Below, piece by piece: positions 45,974 to 54,146 of a stretch of 64,000 nucleotides of DNA. How positions within the stretch are numbered: position 1 is the first letter of the stretch; every line of letters begins with the position of its first letter. Both the position numbers and the translations under genes were made by a program. Below the pieces are notes generated by a model. That model was given only the letters and a program-made list of their open reading frames with translations. It did no database searches and was not told where the DNA came from. The stretch spans positions 55,170 to 119,169 of the forward strand of contig JBJXGE010000084.1 in the NCBI GenBank assembly GCA_046154185.1. The letters are read 5' to 3'. This stretch comes from JBJXGE01 sp046154185 (GTDB lineage: Bacteria > Planctomycetota > UBA8108 > UBA1146 > JAJFFE01).

Positions 45974-47689
45974 TTGACTCGACCGAAGCGCGAGAATCCG
46001 TTTTCCTTTCGTCCGAAACTACTCGCGACGCTCCGCAACTATTCGCGGGAGGACTTCTTCGCGGATCTCGGCGCCGGGCTCACGGTGGGAGTCATCGCGC
46101 TCTCGCTCGCCATGGCGCTCGGCATTGCTTCCGAGCAAACGCCGGCGACCGGCATTGTTACGGCCGTGATCGCTGGATTCCTGATCTCGGCGCTCGGCGG
46201 CTCGAAAGTGCAAATTGGGGGACCGACCGCGGCGTTTATCCCGATCGTCGTCGGCGTAATGAGTCAGTATGGGCTCGCGAATCTCATCATCTGCACGATG
46301 CTCGCGGGAGTTTTCTTGATCGTGATGGGCGTCGTGCGACTGGGCGTGATGATCAAGTTCATCCCCCTACCAGTAGTCAAGGGCTTCACGGCGGGCATCG
46401 CGGTCTACATCCTTAGCACGCAAGCCAAGGACTTTCTCGGCCTCGCTGTCGACAAGACGCCGGCGGATTTCATCGAGAAGGTCAGCTTTCTTGCGAAGAA
46501 CTTGCACACCATGCAGTGGCCATCGTTTGTGTTGGCGCTCGTCGCGGTCGCCTTCATCAAGCTCTGGCCGGGCCGCTGGGCGCGCCGCGTACCCGCCTCG
46601 ATCGTGATCGTGATGCTCGCTACTACGGTCGTCGCGCTATTTGACGTCGAAGTGGCGACGATCGGCAGCCGCTTCGGCGCGGATGCAATTCCGCAGCGAT
46701 TGCCGACGCCGCACTGGCCGGAGTTCGACTTCGAGCAACTCAAACATCTCATCCGACCGGCTCTCACGATCGCATTACTCGCCGCGATCGAGTCCTTACT
46801 GTGCGCGGTTGTCGCCGACGGCATGATCGAGGATCGGCACGATTCCAATCAGGAGCTGATGGCGCAAGGCATCGCGAATATCGGGAGTGCGCTGTTCGGC
46901 GGCCTACCCGCGACCGGCGCGATCGCGCGCACGGCCGCCAACGTTCGCAGCGGCGGGCGCACACCCGTCGCGGGGATGGTGCACGCGGTGACGATCCTCG
47001 GCATCATTCTGGTCGCCGCGCCGCTCGCGCGGTTCATACCGATGGCGGTGTTGAGCGCCGTGCTCGTCGTGGTGGCGCTCAATATGGGGGAATGGAGCAA
47101 CTTCGCCCGCCTCAATAAGTGGCCGGGCAGTGACGCGGTCGTATTCGTCGCGACATTCGTGTTGACTGTATTGACGGATATCACGGTCGCCGTCGAAGTC
47201 GGCATGGTGCTCGCCGCGATGTTGTTCATCAAACGCATCGCCGAGACCACGAAGGTGACCGCGCACGATGAGCAGGGACTCGCGTTGCCGCCCAAGGACT
47301 CCGTCATCGGCAAGGAAGTACCGGCAGGCGCGTTGGTATTCCAGTTGTCGGGCGCGTTCCTCTTCGGCACCGCGGACAAACTGGAAAACACGCTCCTGCG
47401 TACGCGCGAGGAGCCGCGCGTTTTGATTCTCGGCATGCGTGGCGTCATGGCGATGGATGCGACCGGTGTCAACGCGCTTTCCGAGCTGCATGTAAAGATG
47501 ACGCGACGCGGCCGCCAGCTCGTGCTCGCCAGCGCTCACACGCAGCCGTTACTCGTCATGCGAAAGGATGGCTTGTTGAGCCGCATCGGCGAAGAAAACG
47601 TCTGCGACCACGTCGTCGCGGCGCTCGAACGCGCGCGCGTGTTGCTCGGCATACAAACGCCGACGACCGAACCGGTCGTCCGCTCATAG
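45974..47689 (+). CDS. SulP-family anion transporter with STAS domain
   Basis: 571 residues with about 10-14 membrane helices (LGAGLTVGVIALSLAMALGI, GGPTAAFIPIV and FGGLPATGAIARTAANVRSG are SulP hallmarks) and a C-terminal STAS domain (about 440-560, including LILGMRGVMAMDATGVNAL). SulP carriers import sulfate, bicarbonate or related anions; the substrate here is unknown. The TTG start has GCGAGG three bases before it, rather close. It converges on the Dus gene. Confidence 0.93.
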   Translation: MTRPKRENPFSFRPKLLATLRNYSREDFFADLGAGLTVGVIALSLAMALGIASEQTPATGIVTAVIAGFLISALGGSKVQIGGPTAAFIPIVVGVMSQYGLANLIICTMLAGVFLIVMGVVRLGVMIKFIPLPVVKGFTAGIAVYILSTQAKDFLGLAVDKTPADFIEKVSFLAKNLHTMQWPSFVLALVAVAFIKLWPGRWARRVPASIVIVMLATTVVALFDVEVATIGSRFGADAIPQRLPTPHWPEFDFEQLKHLIRPALTIALLAAIESLLCAVVADGMIEDRHDSNQELMAQGIANIGSALFGGLPATGAIARTAANVRSGGRTPVAGMVHAVTILGIILVAAPLARFIPMAVLSAVLVVVALNMGEWSNFARLNKWPGSDAVVFVATFVLTVLTDITVAVEVGMVLAAMLFIKRIAETTKVTAHDEQGLALPPKDSVIGKEVPAGALVFQLSGAFLFGTADKLENTLLRTREEPRVLILGMRGVMAMDATGVNALSELHVKMTRRGRQLVLASAHTQPLLVMRKDGLLSRIGEENVCDHVVAALERARVLLGIQTPTTEPVVRS

Positions 47690-47712
47690 GGTCCGCTTTG
47701 CGCGACACTGCA

Positions 47713-48852
47713 TCAACGATACGAATCGCTGGCGCCGGCATATAGCCGCGCGATGACCGTGCGCCATTCCTCCGGCGATGTGCAGCGCAGGAAAGCGCTG
47801 CGTGCTTCGGCAGGAGAAGGATGATGCTGCGCGAACTTCGTACCGAACTTGCGCATTTGCAGCGACGCGGAATACGCGCCGTGGAGTTGCACGGAGAAGT
47901 CGAGGTGCGCGAGCAGCACTTGCGCTTGCTCGCTCAGTTCCGGCGCGCGTGGCGCGCGGCCGGCCATGAGATCGCGCGCTTGGCGAAAGATCCACGGGTT
48001 CCCGATGCAACCGCGCGCGACGGCAACGGCGTGCACACCCGTCAGCTCGAGCATCGCGAAGAGATCGCTCACTTGCCAAACATCGCCGGAACCGAACACG
48101 ATGCGATCCGGGTAGCGCAGCGTGAGGTCTCGCAAAAACTCCCAACGACTGGGGCCGGCGTATTTCTGCTCGACGGTGCGGCAATGGACCGTGGCCCACG
48201 AGTAACCGAGTTCGTAGGCGCGCGCGAAAATCTCGTCGAACGCGTGCGCCAGTTCGGGGTCATCCGAATAGCCGCGGCGTAGTTTGACGGTCGTGGGGAT
48301 CGTCGCCGGCACGGCGGCGCGCACCGCCTGCAATACGGCTATGGCGTCGTCGGGCGCGCGCAAGAAATGGCCGCCGCGATTGGCGTTCTTGATCTTCTTC
48401 ACCGGGCACGCAAAGTTCACGTCGATGACGTCGTAGCCCATGCCGACGAGGAGTGCCGCGCCCGTCGCCATCTCGTCGGGATCCGTGCCGATGAGTTGCC
48501 CGGCGATCGGATGATCGTCGACGCCCGCGAGCCGATTCGACTCTGGATCGCCGCCACCACACTCCCGTGCGAGCACTTCCGGGTCTTCGCGACGATTGCC
48601 GCGCGCGCCATTCGCGATGAGGATTCGATCGAGCAGGGCTTCCGTCACGCAGTAAGGGCAACCGTGACTTCGCGCGACGAGACGCATGGCGCCATCCGAA
48701 TATCCTGCCATACCGGCCTGAAAAAACGGCGCGTCGAATCCTGGCACGAGGGCCGAGATGCGCGGATCGATGCGCACGCTGCGCGCAATCTCCGCGATGG
48801 GGCGATGCGTGAGTCGCTGCGGTTTATGCTCGAGTTCTAGTTCGACCGACAT
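47713..48852 (-). CDS. tRNA-dihydrouridine synthase
   Basis: 379-residue FMN enzyme that reduces uridines in the tRNA D-loop. The barrel motifs APFFQAGMAGYSDGAMR and GQLIGTDPDEMATGA, the catalytic Cys in DVNFACPVKKIKNANRGG, and HCRTVEQKYAG and IVFGSGDVWQ at the FMN site are in order; the C-terminal helical domain follows. It is nearest the DusB group, but the type is not certain. It starts 16 bp after the solute-binding-protein gene, same strand. Confidence 0.92.
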   Translation of the reverse strand: MSVELELEHKPQRLTHRPIAEIARSVRIDPRISALVPGFDAPFFQAGMAGYSDGAMRLVARSHGCPYCVTEALLDRILIANGARGNRREDPEVLARECGGGDPESNRLAGVDDHPIAGQLIGTDPDEMATGAALLVGMGYDVIDVNFACPVKKIKNANRGGHFLRAPDDAIAVLQAVRAAVPATIPTTVKLRRGYSDDPELAHAFDEIFARAYELGYSWATVHCRTVEQKYAGPSRWEFLRDLTLRYPDRIVFGSGDVWQVSDLFAMLELTGVHAVAVARGCIGNPWIFRQARDLMAGRAPRAPELSEQAQVLLAHLDFSVQLHGAYSASLQMRKFGTKFAQHHPSPAEARSAFLRCTSPEEWRTVIARLYAGASDSYR

Positions 48853-48868
48853 CGCGTCGCTCCGTCAT

Positions 48869-49717
48869 TCAGTCGATGCCGTGTTTGCGGCGCAGCTCGT
48901 CGAGCCGACCGGAACGTTCGAGTTCCGCGAGCAGACGATCGATCTGCGTCGCGAGTTCGCCGCGATCGAGCGGTAACGCCAGCGCGTAGTTCTCTTCGAC
49001 GAGTCGCGCGGTCATGATCTTGAAAATCGCGGGCTCGGCGGTTGCGAGTCGCACCGCATCGGGACCATCCATCACGACCGCGTCGACTTCCCCGCGGCGC
49101 AGCATGTCCGCATACGGCGTTTCGGCCTTGCGTTCGTAGACTCCCTGCACGTGCGGGAGCGCCAAGCGCACCGCGCGCTCCGATGTTGTGCCACGTGACG
49201 CCGCGACGCGCCGACCCGCAAGCGCGCCGATCTCGCCGCCGGCCGCGGGATCATTCACGCGCACGACGATCGCGATGCCCGTCTGGTAATACGGTCGACT
49301 GAAGCGCACGCGCTCGGCGCGCTCCGGCGTGACGCCCAACGTCGCGCACGCGATGTCGGCTTGGCCGCTAGCGACCGTGTCGAGAAGCTCCTCGAATTTC
49401 TGGCGCCGAATCTCGAGCGGACGCTCGAGGCCGTCGGCGAGCGCTTGCAACAAATCGACTTCAAAACCGCGCGGAGCGCCGCTGGCTTCTAGCGTCGCAA
49501 ACGGCGGGTTGGCGAGATCGCTCACCACGACGAGCGGCGGCGCGGCGCAGCCGGTCGCCAACAAGAGAATCGCACCGCCGAGCACGCGCATGCGTGCTCG
49601 CCAATTAACACCGCCGAGCGCGCGCATGCGTGCTCGCCACTCAACACCGCCGAGCACGCGCATGCGTGCTCGCCAATTATTACCGCCGAGCGCGCACCAT
49701 TTACCGAGACTCTGCAT
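48869..49717 (-). CDS. Family 3 solute-binding lipoprotein with triplicated N-terminal repeat
   Basis: 282 residues. Mature part (from Cys57) is a periplasmic amino-acid-type binding protein of family 3 (PPFATLEASGAPRGFEVDLL, ADIACATLGVTPERAERV and FSRPYYQTGIAIVV). The signal peptide is preceded by an unusual basic extension in which WRARMR(V/A)LGG occurs three times (residues 15-48), encoded by a 36-bp tandem repeat. The ATG at 49717 has AGGAG seven bases before it and lies inside the last 17 bases of the FtcD gene. Each repeat also carries an in-frame ATG. No permease or ATPase partner is adjacent. The Dus gene follows. Confidence 0.85.
   Translation of the reverse strand: MQSLGKWCALGGNNWRARMRVLGGVEWRARMRALGGVNWRARMRVLGGAILLLATGCAAPPLVVVSDLANPPFATLEASGAPRGFEVDLLQALADGLERPLEIRRQKFEELLDTVASGQADIACATLGVTPERAERVRFSRPYYQTGIAIVVRVNDPAAGGEIGALAGRRVAASRGTTSERAVRLALPHVQGVYERKAETPYADMLRRGEVDAVVMDGPDAVRLATAEPAIFKIMTARLVEENYALALPLDRGELATQIDRLLAELERSGRLDELRRKHGID
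49575..49698. repeat. 36-bp tandem repeat, three full copies plus a partial one
   Basis: Exact units are 49575-49610, 49611-49646 and 49647-49682; 49683-49698 begins a fourth. Copies differ at a few positions only. In the coding direction each unit has an 8- to 9-bp stem with ATGC in the loop (GAGCACGC-ATGC-GCGTGCTC; one copy has a changed stem base). The array lies in-frame inside the start of the solute-binding lipoprotein gene. Confidence 0.9.
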
Positions 49718-51557
49718 GTTGTGCTCCTGCGAAAGACTTCGCCACTCCCGCTTCAATCTCCGCGGCGAGTCGCGCACCCTCGTCGAGCATCGCGCCGAGA
49801 TTCGCCTGTCGTTCGGTCACCCACGCGCGATCACGAATTTCGCCGAGGTTGATTTTCACGTTGTAGATTCCGCCGCGAAGTCCCGCATGCGCGAGCAGAC
49901 CGCCAACTCCCACATCGGAAATCGACGCCGGGAGGCAGCCGTCGATGGCCGCACGACATTCGCGCAGCGCGGCGAGACACAGCTCGGCCGTTTGATACGG
50001 TACAAGCGTCGCCTGCTTGTAACCGGCCTCGAGCGCCGCGGTGCGTGCGGTTTTTTGCGACTCGGTTTCGGACGGCAGCCGCATCGCGGCGACGACCTCG
50101 TTGAAAGCGCTGGTGTCGTCATCGACCGCCCGCAAGAGCGCGTCCTTGAGCGGCTGACAACGCATCGCGATCTCTTCCATGCGGGCATGCACCGCACGCA
50201 GTTTGGGTTTCGTATGAGTGATGTTTGCGACCATCGCCGCGAGTGCAGCCGCGAGCGAGCCGGCGAGCGCCGATATCGAACCGCCGCCCGGCGCGGGCGT
50301 CGCGCGCGACACTTCGTCGACAAGTTCGCAGACCTTCATGCGCGCGAGCGCACCAGGCTCCGGCGGCAAACCGAGGATAGACTTGCGCGCGTCGAAGGCG
50401 CCGAGGTCGCGAAGCCCAAGGCTTTGCACGGCCGTCTCGACGATATCGTTGATCGGCACACCCCGACTCGAACGCTGCGTCTTGAGATAAAACTCGCCCG
50501 ATTCCCGCATCGCTTGAAAGGGTACGACGCCGACGATCTCGGAGCCGGTGATGACGATGCCGCGCGCCTTGGCGAGCCTCCGCGTTTCCTCGAGCACCAA
50601 GTGGGCGGGCGTCTCCTTGAAGTTCGTGAGGTTGATGGAAATTTGCGCACGACCGTATTCGGGAATCATCCAGCCGACTGCGCGGCACTCAGTGAACGTG
50701 CCGCGCTTCTGTACGATCTTGCCTTCCAGGTGCGCAATGTCCTCGCCGAAAAACGCGACGTCCTGATAAAAGCTCCGACTGTGCGCCGTTTGATAGTGGG
50801 ATTCAAGCGCCGCGGCACTCGATTCGTCTTGGTCGCAATAAGCGCACGGCCAGAGACGCGCCGACGGGCGATATTTGACGAGCTGGCCCGACATATAAAT
50901 GGGCGAATCTTGCTGCCGGCGCACTTGGCGACCGCTCTCGCGGATTTCAAACGCGAGGTCGGTCGCGTGCTCCTTGGAGCGGCTGTTGAGATTGATGTTG
51001 TAGGCGATCAAGAACTCGCGCGCGCCGATCGTCACGACGCCGGTGCGCGGCAAGAACTTGGTCGGCCCAAAATCCGGCGCCCATTCGGGACGCGTGAGCT
51101 TGTGCGGTAGCGCTTCGTACTCCCCCTTGCGGACCGCGGCCAGGGATCGCCGCTCCGGCCGCCGCGCGGCATGCTCGTAGAGATAAACGGGAATGCCGAG
51201 TTCGTCGCCGACGCGCTTACCGAGTCGATGCGCGAGCGCGACGCAATCGGCCATCGTGACGCCGGCGACGGGCACGAACGGGCAAACGTCCGTCGCGCCA
51301 TGGCGGGCGTGCGCGCCCGTGTGCGACGACATGTCGATGACCTGCGCCGCGCGCTCGATTGCGCGGAACGCCGCTTCCTCGACCGCTTCCGGGGCGCCGA
51401 CGATGGTCACGACGGTGCGATTGGTTTCGTAGCCCGAATCGACGTCGATCAACTGCGCGCCATTGACCGCGCGGATGACTTCCAAGATTTTCTCGAGGCG
51501 CGCGAGATCGCGACCTTCCGAAAAGTTCGGCACGCACTCGACAATGCGTTGCGGCAT
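49701..51557 (-). CDS. ftcD: Bifunctional glutamate formimidoyltransferase / formimidoyl-THF cyclodeaminase
   Basis: 618 residues. The N-terminal transferase (1-about 410; QRIVECVPNFSEGRD, HTGAHARHGATDVCPF) moves the formimino group of formiminoglutamate, from histidine breakdown, to tetrahydrofolate. The C-terminal cyclodeaminase (about 420-610; ATPAPGGGSISALAGSLAAAL) turns it into methenyl-THF. Within the transferase an insert of about 75 residues (about 213-288) carries C-x2-C-x12-H-x4-H (Cys238, Cys241, His254, His259), the spacing of a C2H2 zinc finger; this is not usual for the family. The ATG at 51557 fits the family N-terminus; the frame runs on to 51653. It is coupled to the solute-binding-protein gene. 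No hutH, hutU or hutI is near. Confidence 0.92.
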   Translation of the reverse strand: MPQRIVECVPNFSEGRDLARLEKILEVIRAVNGAQLIDVDSGYETNRTVVTIVGAPEAVEEAAFRAIERAAQVIDMSSHTGAHARHGATDVCPFVPVAGVTMADCVALAHRLGKRVGDELGIPVYLYEHAARRPERRSLAAVRKGEYEALPHKLTRPEWAPDFGPTKFLPRTGVVTIGAREFLIAYNINLNSRSKEHATDLAFEIRESGRQVRRQQDSPIYMSGQLVKYRPSARLWPCAYCDQDESSAAALESHYQTAHSRSFYQDVAFFGEDIAHLEGKIVQKRGTFTECRAVGWMIPEYGRAQISINLTNFKETPAHLVLEETRRLAKARGIVITGSEIVGVVPFQAMRESGEFYLKTQRSSRGVPINDIVETAVQSLGLRDLGAFDARKSILGLPPEPGALARMKVCELVDEVSRATPAPGGGSISALAGSLAAALAAMVANITHTKPKLRAVHARMEEIAMRCQPLKDALLRAVDDDTSAFNEVVAAMRLPSETESQKTARTAALEAGYKQATLVPYQTAELCLAALRECRAAIDGCLPASISDVGVGGLLAHAGLRGGIYNVKINLGEIRDRAWVTERQANLGAMLDEGARLAAEIEAGVAKSFAGAQHAESR

Positions 51558-51730
51558 GTTGGCACTCTTCCAGTTGAGGGCGAAAGTTGAGGAAGTCCGA
51601 TTATGCCGAGTTGCGACGGGCGCGAAAAGGCGGCTCCGTGTCGCGGGCAACAAGAGAGTTGGCAGCGGCGGCGGAACCGGTACGCTTACGGCTCTTGATA
51701 AGTCTCATTCTTGACCCGCGGAGTCACACT

Positions 51731-53203
51731 TTGCCTTCACGCACAGCTCTATTCGTTGTCACGATCACTTTGCTCGGGGCATTGGCGCTCCATCGCGACG
51801 AACCCGCAAGCGCCGCGGGCCCGGACGTGATTGCGGCGGCGCTCCATCAATCGCTCAGCTATGGCGATGATGGCAGCGGGATCTACGCGTACGCGATCGG
51901 CACCATCGCGTGCAATGTCGGCGACGAAGAGATCGCGTGGATCGGCGGCACGGCGGCGCATCCGGTGATCGCGCAAAACTTGTATCGACTAAAAGACGGT
52001 CGCTTCGAGCAGATCGGCATGAGTTGGGTGAAGCACGCGGTCACGGCGTTTCAAGAGTATTACTGCGGAAGCTGCGCGCCATCGGCAAGCGGCAGCGCGG
52101 CGCTCGGCGTGGGCTGCTCGGATCCCTACACCGCGATCGCGAATGGATTTCAACCGCGGCTCGGGCCGCGCTCCGTCGTCGATGTTGCGACCGGCGTCTT
52201 TCCGTTCCCGATCGGCATCCCCGGTTACGCGCCGGTCATCGGTCGGCGCTTGCAAGTGGCGAGCGCGGATGTCGACCCCGCGCTCAATATCGGTGCGCTC
52301 TATTTTGGTGAAGCGCAGTACGTCGCGGCCGACGACGCGCAGGCGGGGAATGCGCTCAACAATGCGTCTTATCGCGCGGCGACGATCGGCGCTGACGCAT
52401 CGTTTACGCTCACGTTAGTTGGCCCGACTTTCGCCGAAGCGCCGGCGATCATGGCGTGGGCTGCGGCCGACCCGAATGTCGAGATTGCGCAACTCGATGT
52501 GCCGAACGGCGGCGGCCGAGTGATCCTCGCGTCGCGCGTTACGCTTGGCGCGCCCGGTTCGTGGCATTACGAATACGCGCTCTTCAATCTCACCGTAGCG
52601 CGCGCGATCGGCGGGTTCGCGGTCGCGGTGCCAATGACGAACGCGATCGCCGGCGCTGGCTTTCACGATGTTCCATACCACAGCGGCGAAACGATCGCGG
52701 GCGACGACTGGCCGGCGGCGCGCACGCCGAATGCGCTCGCTTGGACGACGACGACGCACGCCGCCGATCCCAACGCGAACGCGTTGCGCTGGGGCACGCT
52801 CTATAACTTCCGCTTCGAGAGTAACGCGCCGCCGACCAACGGCGTCGCGACGCTGACGCTCTTCGCGCCCGGCACGCCGTCGTCGGTAGCGATCAACGCG
52901 CCGGTTCCAAGCGCAGCCGCTCCGGCATTTCACGACTTCGTGCGCGGCGACGCGAATAGCGACGGCACGCTCGACATCGGCGATGCGCTCGCGTCGCTGA
53001 CCTACGTCGTGCAGGGCGCGATCTTGCCGCCGTGCCTCGATGCCGTCGACTACGACGACAGCGGCGCACTCGACATCGCGGATGCGATCCAGACGCTCAC
53101 GTATTTGTTCAGCGGCGGCTCGGCGCCGGCGGCGCCGTATCCGTCGTGCGGAGCGGACGCGTTCGGCGATGCGATCTCGTGCACGGAAACGGCGTGTCCG
53201 TAG
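51731..53203 (+). CDS. Secreted protein with C-terminal dockerin-like EF-hand pair
   Basis: 490 residues: a signal peptide (SRTALFVVTITLLGALAL), a beta-rich region of about 390 residues without a recognised family, and a C-terminal pair of calcium-binding loops (DANSDGTLDIGDAL and DYDDSGALDIADAI) like dockerins, ending in C-x4-C-P. The TTG at 51731, with GGAG seven bases before it, is the best start; the frame continues upstream to 51587. Divergent from ftcD across 173 bp. Two other proteins in the window share the C-terminal module. Confidence 0.78.
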   Translation: MPSRTALFVVTITLLGALALHRDEPASAAGPDVIAAALHQSLSYGDDGSGIYAYAIGTIACNVGDEEIAWIGGTAAHPVIAQNLYRLKDGRFEQIGMSWVKHAVTAFQEYYCGSCAPSASGSAALGVGCSDPYTAIANGFQPRLGPRSVVDVATGVFPFPIGIPGYAPVIGRRLQVASADVDPALNIGALYFGEAQYVAADDAQAGNALNNASYRAATIGADASFTLTLVGPTFAEAPAIMAWAAADPNVEIAQLDVPNGGGRVILASRVTLGAPGSWHYEYALFNLTVARAIGGFAVAVPMTNAIAGAGFHDVPYHSGETIAGDDWPAARTPNALAWTTTTHAADPNANALRWGTLYNFRFESNAPPTNGVATLTLFAPGTPSSVAINAPVPSAAAPAFHDFVRGDANSDGTLDIGDALASLTYVVQGAILPPCLDAVDYDDSGALDIADAIQTLTYLFSGGSAPAAPYPSCGADAFGDAISCTETACP

Positions 53204-53573
53204 CGGTGTTCATGAACCCCCATGACTGAACCGTAGCCTGAATCCCACATTGTCGCGATAATGCGGCGCAAGGAACGAGCATCGACGGGCGCGGCTATGT
53301 GCTCGGTTTCCCAGCGCGGAAAAATCTTTTCGCTCGGCTGGGCGTTGCCGCGCGAACTCGCTGAGCGTCTCGGCGCGAGCGTGCGCGCTGAGTACTGGCG
53401 CCTCTGGGACTCGGTGAGAATTCACCTGGCCGCTAGACGACTCGGCCAGCCAGTGGCCAAACCCGGACGATCGACCGAATACAGCTATCCCGGTGGTTCG
53501 TCTGTGTCCAAAAGCGCGAGTGGTTGGTAGTGGGTTTAGATTCTCACCCGAGTGAGGCACGAAGAGGGACGCC
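53204..53573. other. Intergenic region, 370 bp
   Basis: No frame here has a ribosome-binding site or recognisable protein. An 89-residue frame (53261-53530) and a longer opposite frame look accidental. The right end should contain the promoter of the DUF1801 gene. Confidence 0.5.
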
Positions 53574-53978
53574 ATGGCTGAGTTGAAAACAAAACAAAAC
53601 GCGGCGAGCGTCGAGAAGTTTCTCGACAGCATCGAAGAAGAATCGCGGCGCGACGAGTGCAAGCAACTACTCACGTTGATGAGAAAAGTCACGAAGCACG
53701 AGCCGAAAATGTGGGGCGGCTCGATCGTCGGGTTCGGCAGCTATCAATACAAGTACGACAGCGGCCGCAGCGGCGAGTGGTTTGTGACGGGATTTTCGCC
53801 GCGCAAACAAAACCTCACCGTATACATCATGGCGGGATTTGGCGAACCTCAGCTCATCAAAAAGCTCGGGAAGTTCAAGACCGGGAAGTGCTGCCTCTAT
53901 CTGAAAAAACTAGCAGATGTCGATGTACCAACCCTGACGAAACTCATCCAAAAATCGGTGCAAGTGTTCAGCAAGTGA
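53574..53978 (+). CDS. DUF1801 family protein
   Basis: 134 residues of the DUF1801/YdhG-like family: VEKFLDSIEEESRRDECKQL, MWGGSIVGFGSY, and GFGEPQLIKKLGKFKTGKCC with LYLKKLADVD at the C-terminus are the family landmarks. The fold resembles frataxin/YjbR proteins; no biochemical role is settled. A small membrane-peptide gene follows 27 bp after its stop. Confidence 0.88.
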   Translation: MAELKTKQNAASVEKFLDSIEEESRRDECKQLLTLMRKVTKHEPKMWGGSIVGFGSYQYKYDSGRSGEWFVTGFSPRKQNLTVYIMAGFGEPQLIKKLGKFKTGKCCLYLKKLADVDVPTLTKLIQKSVQVFSK

Positions 53979-54005
53979 GTCGACTAACTCGGCGGAAGAC
54001 ACGCA

Positions 54006-54101
54006 ATGGGTTTCGGTAGCTTCATCGGAATCATCGCTGCGATCGTCGTGGCGCTCTGCGTTGGTGCCTACGTGTCGCGCTCATCGAACAAGTCGAGTTG
54101 A
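54006..54101 (+). CDS. 31-residue single-helix membrane peptide
   Basis: A frame of 31 codons with GGAAG seven bases before the ATG encodes FGSFIGIIAAIVVALCVGAY followed by a polar VSRSSNKSS tail, one membrane helix with a short C-terminal end. It directly follows the DUF1801 gene and precedes a strong hairpin. Function unknown; size and layout are like other small membrane proteins. Confidence 0.55.
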   Translation: MGFGSFIGIIAAIVVALCVGAYVSRSSNKSS

Positions 54102-54105
54102 CGAA

Positions 54106-54135
54106 AGCGGGCCGTTCGCAAGCGAGCGGCCCGCT
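54106..54135. terminator. Hairpin between convergent genes, likely bidirectional terminator
   Basis: AGCGGGCC and GGCCCGCT pair, and the stem continues inward almost to the tip (about 14 pairs with one G-T). It lies just after the 31-residue peptide gene and 12 bases past the lon stop. No T-run follows, so it is not a classic intrinsic terminator. Confidence 0.55.
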
Positions 54136-54146
54136 CTCGCGGTTCG

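Noticed and set aside
49575..49698. Possible CRISPR array
   Set aside because: The 36-bp units are directly adjacent with no spacers and are part of a reading frame, so it is a tandem repeat.
49329..51110. 593-codon open frame on the plus strand
   Set aside because: It lies opposite FtcD and the solute-binding-protein gene, is Arg/Ala-rich without motifs, and is a GC-driven antisense shadow.
51587..51730. N-terminal extension of the 51731 secreted protein
   Set aside because: The extension hides the signal peptide and is Arg-rich; the TTG at 51731 has a good ribosome-binding site.
53210..53692. 160-codon frame on the minus strand and 89-codon frame on the plus strand
   Set aside because: No family, no ribosome-binding site; the longer one runs into the DUF1801 gene.
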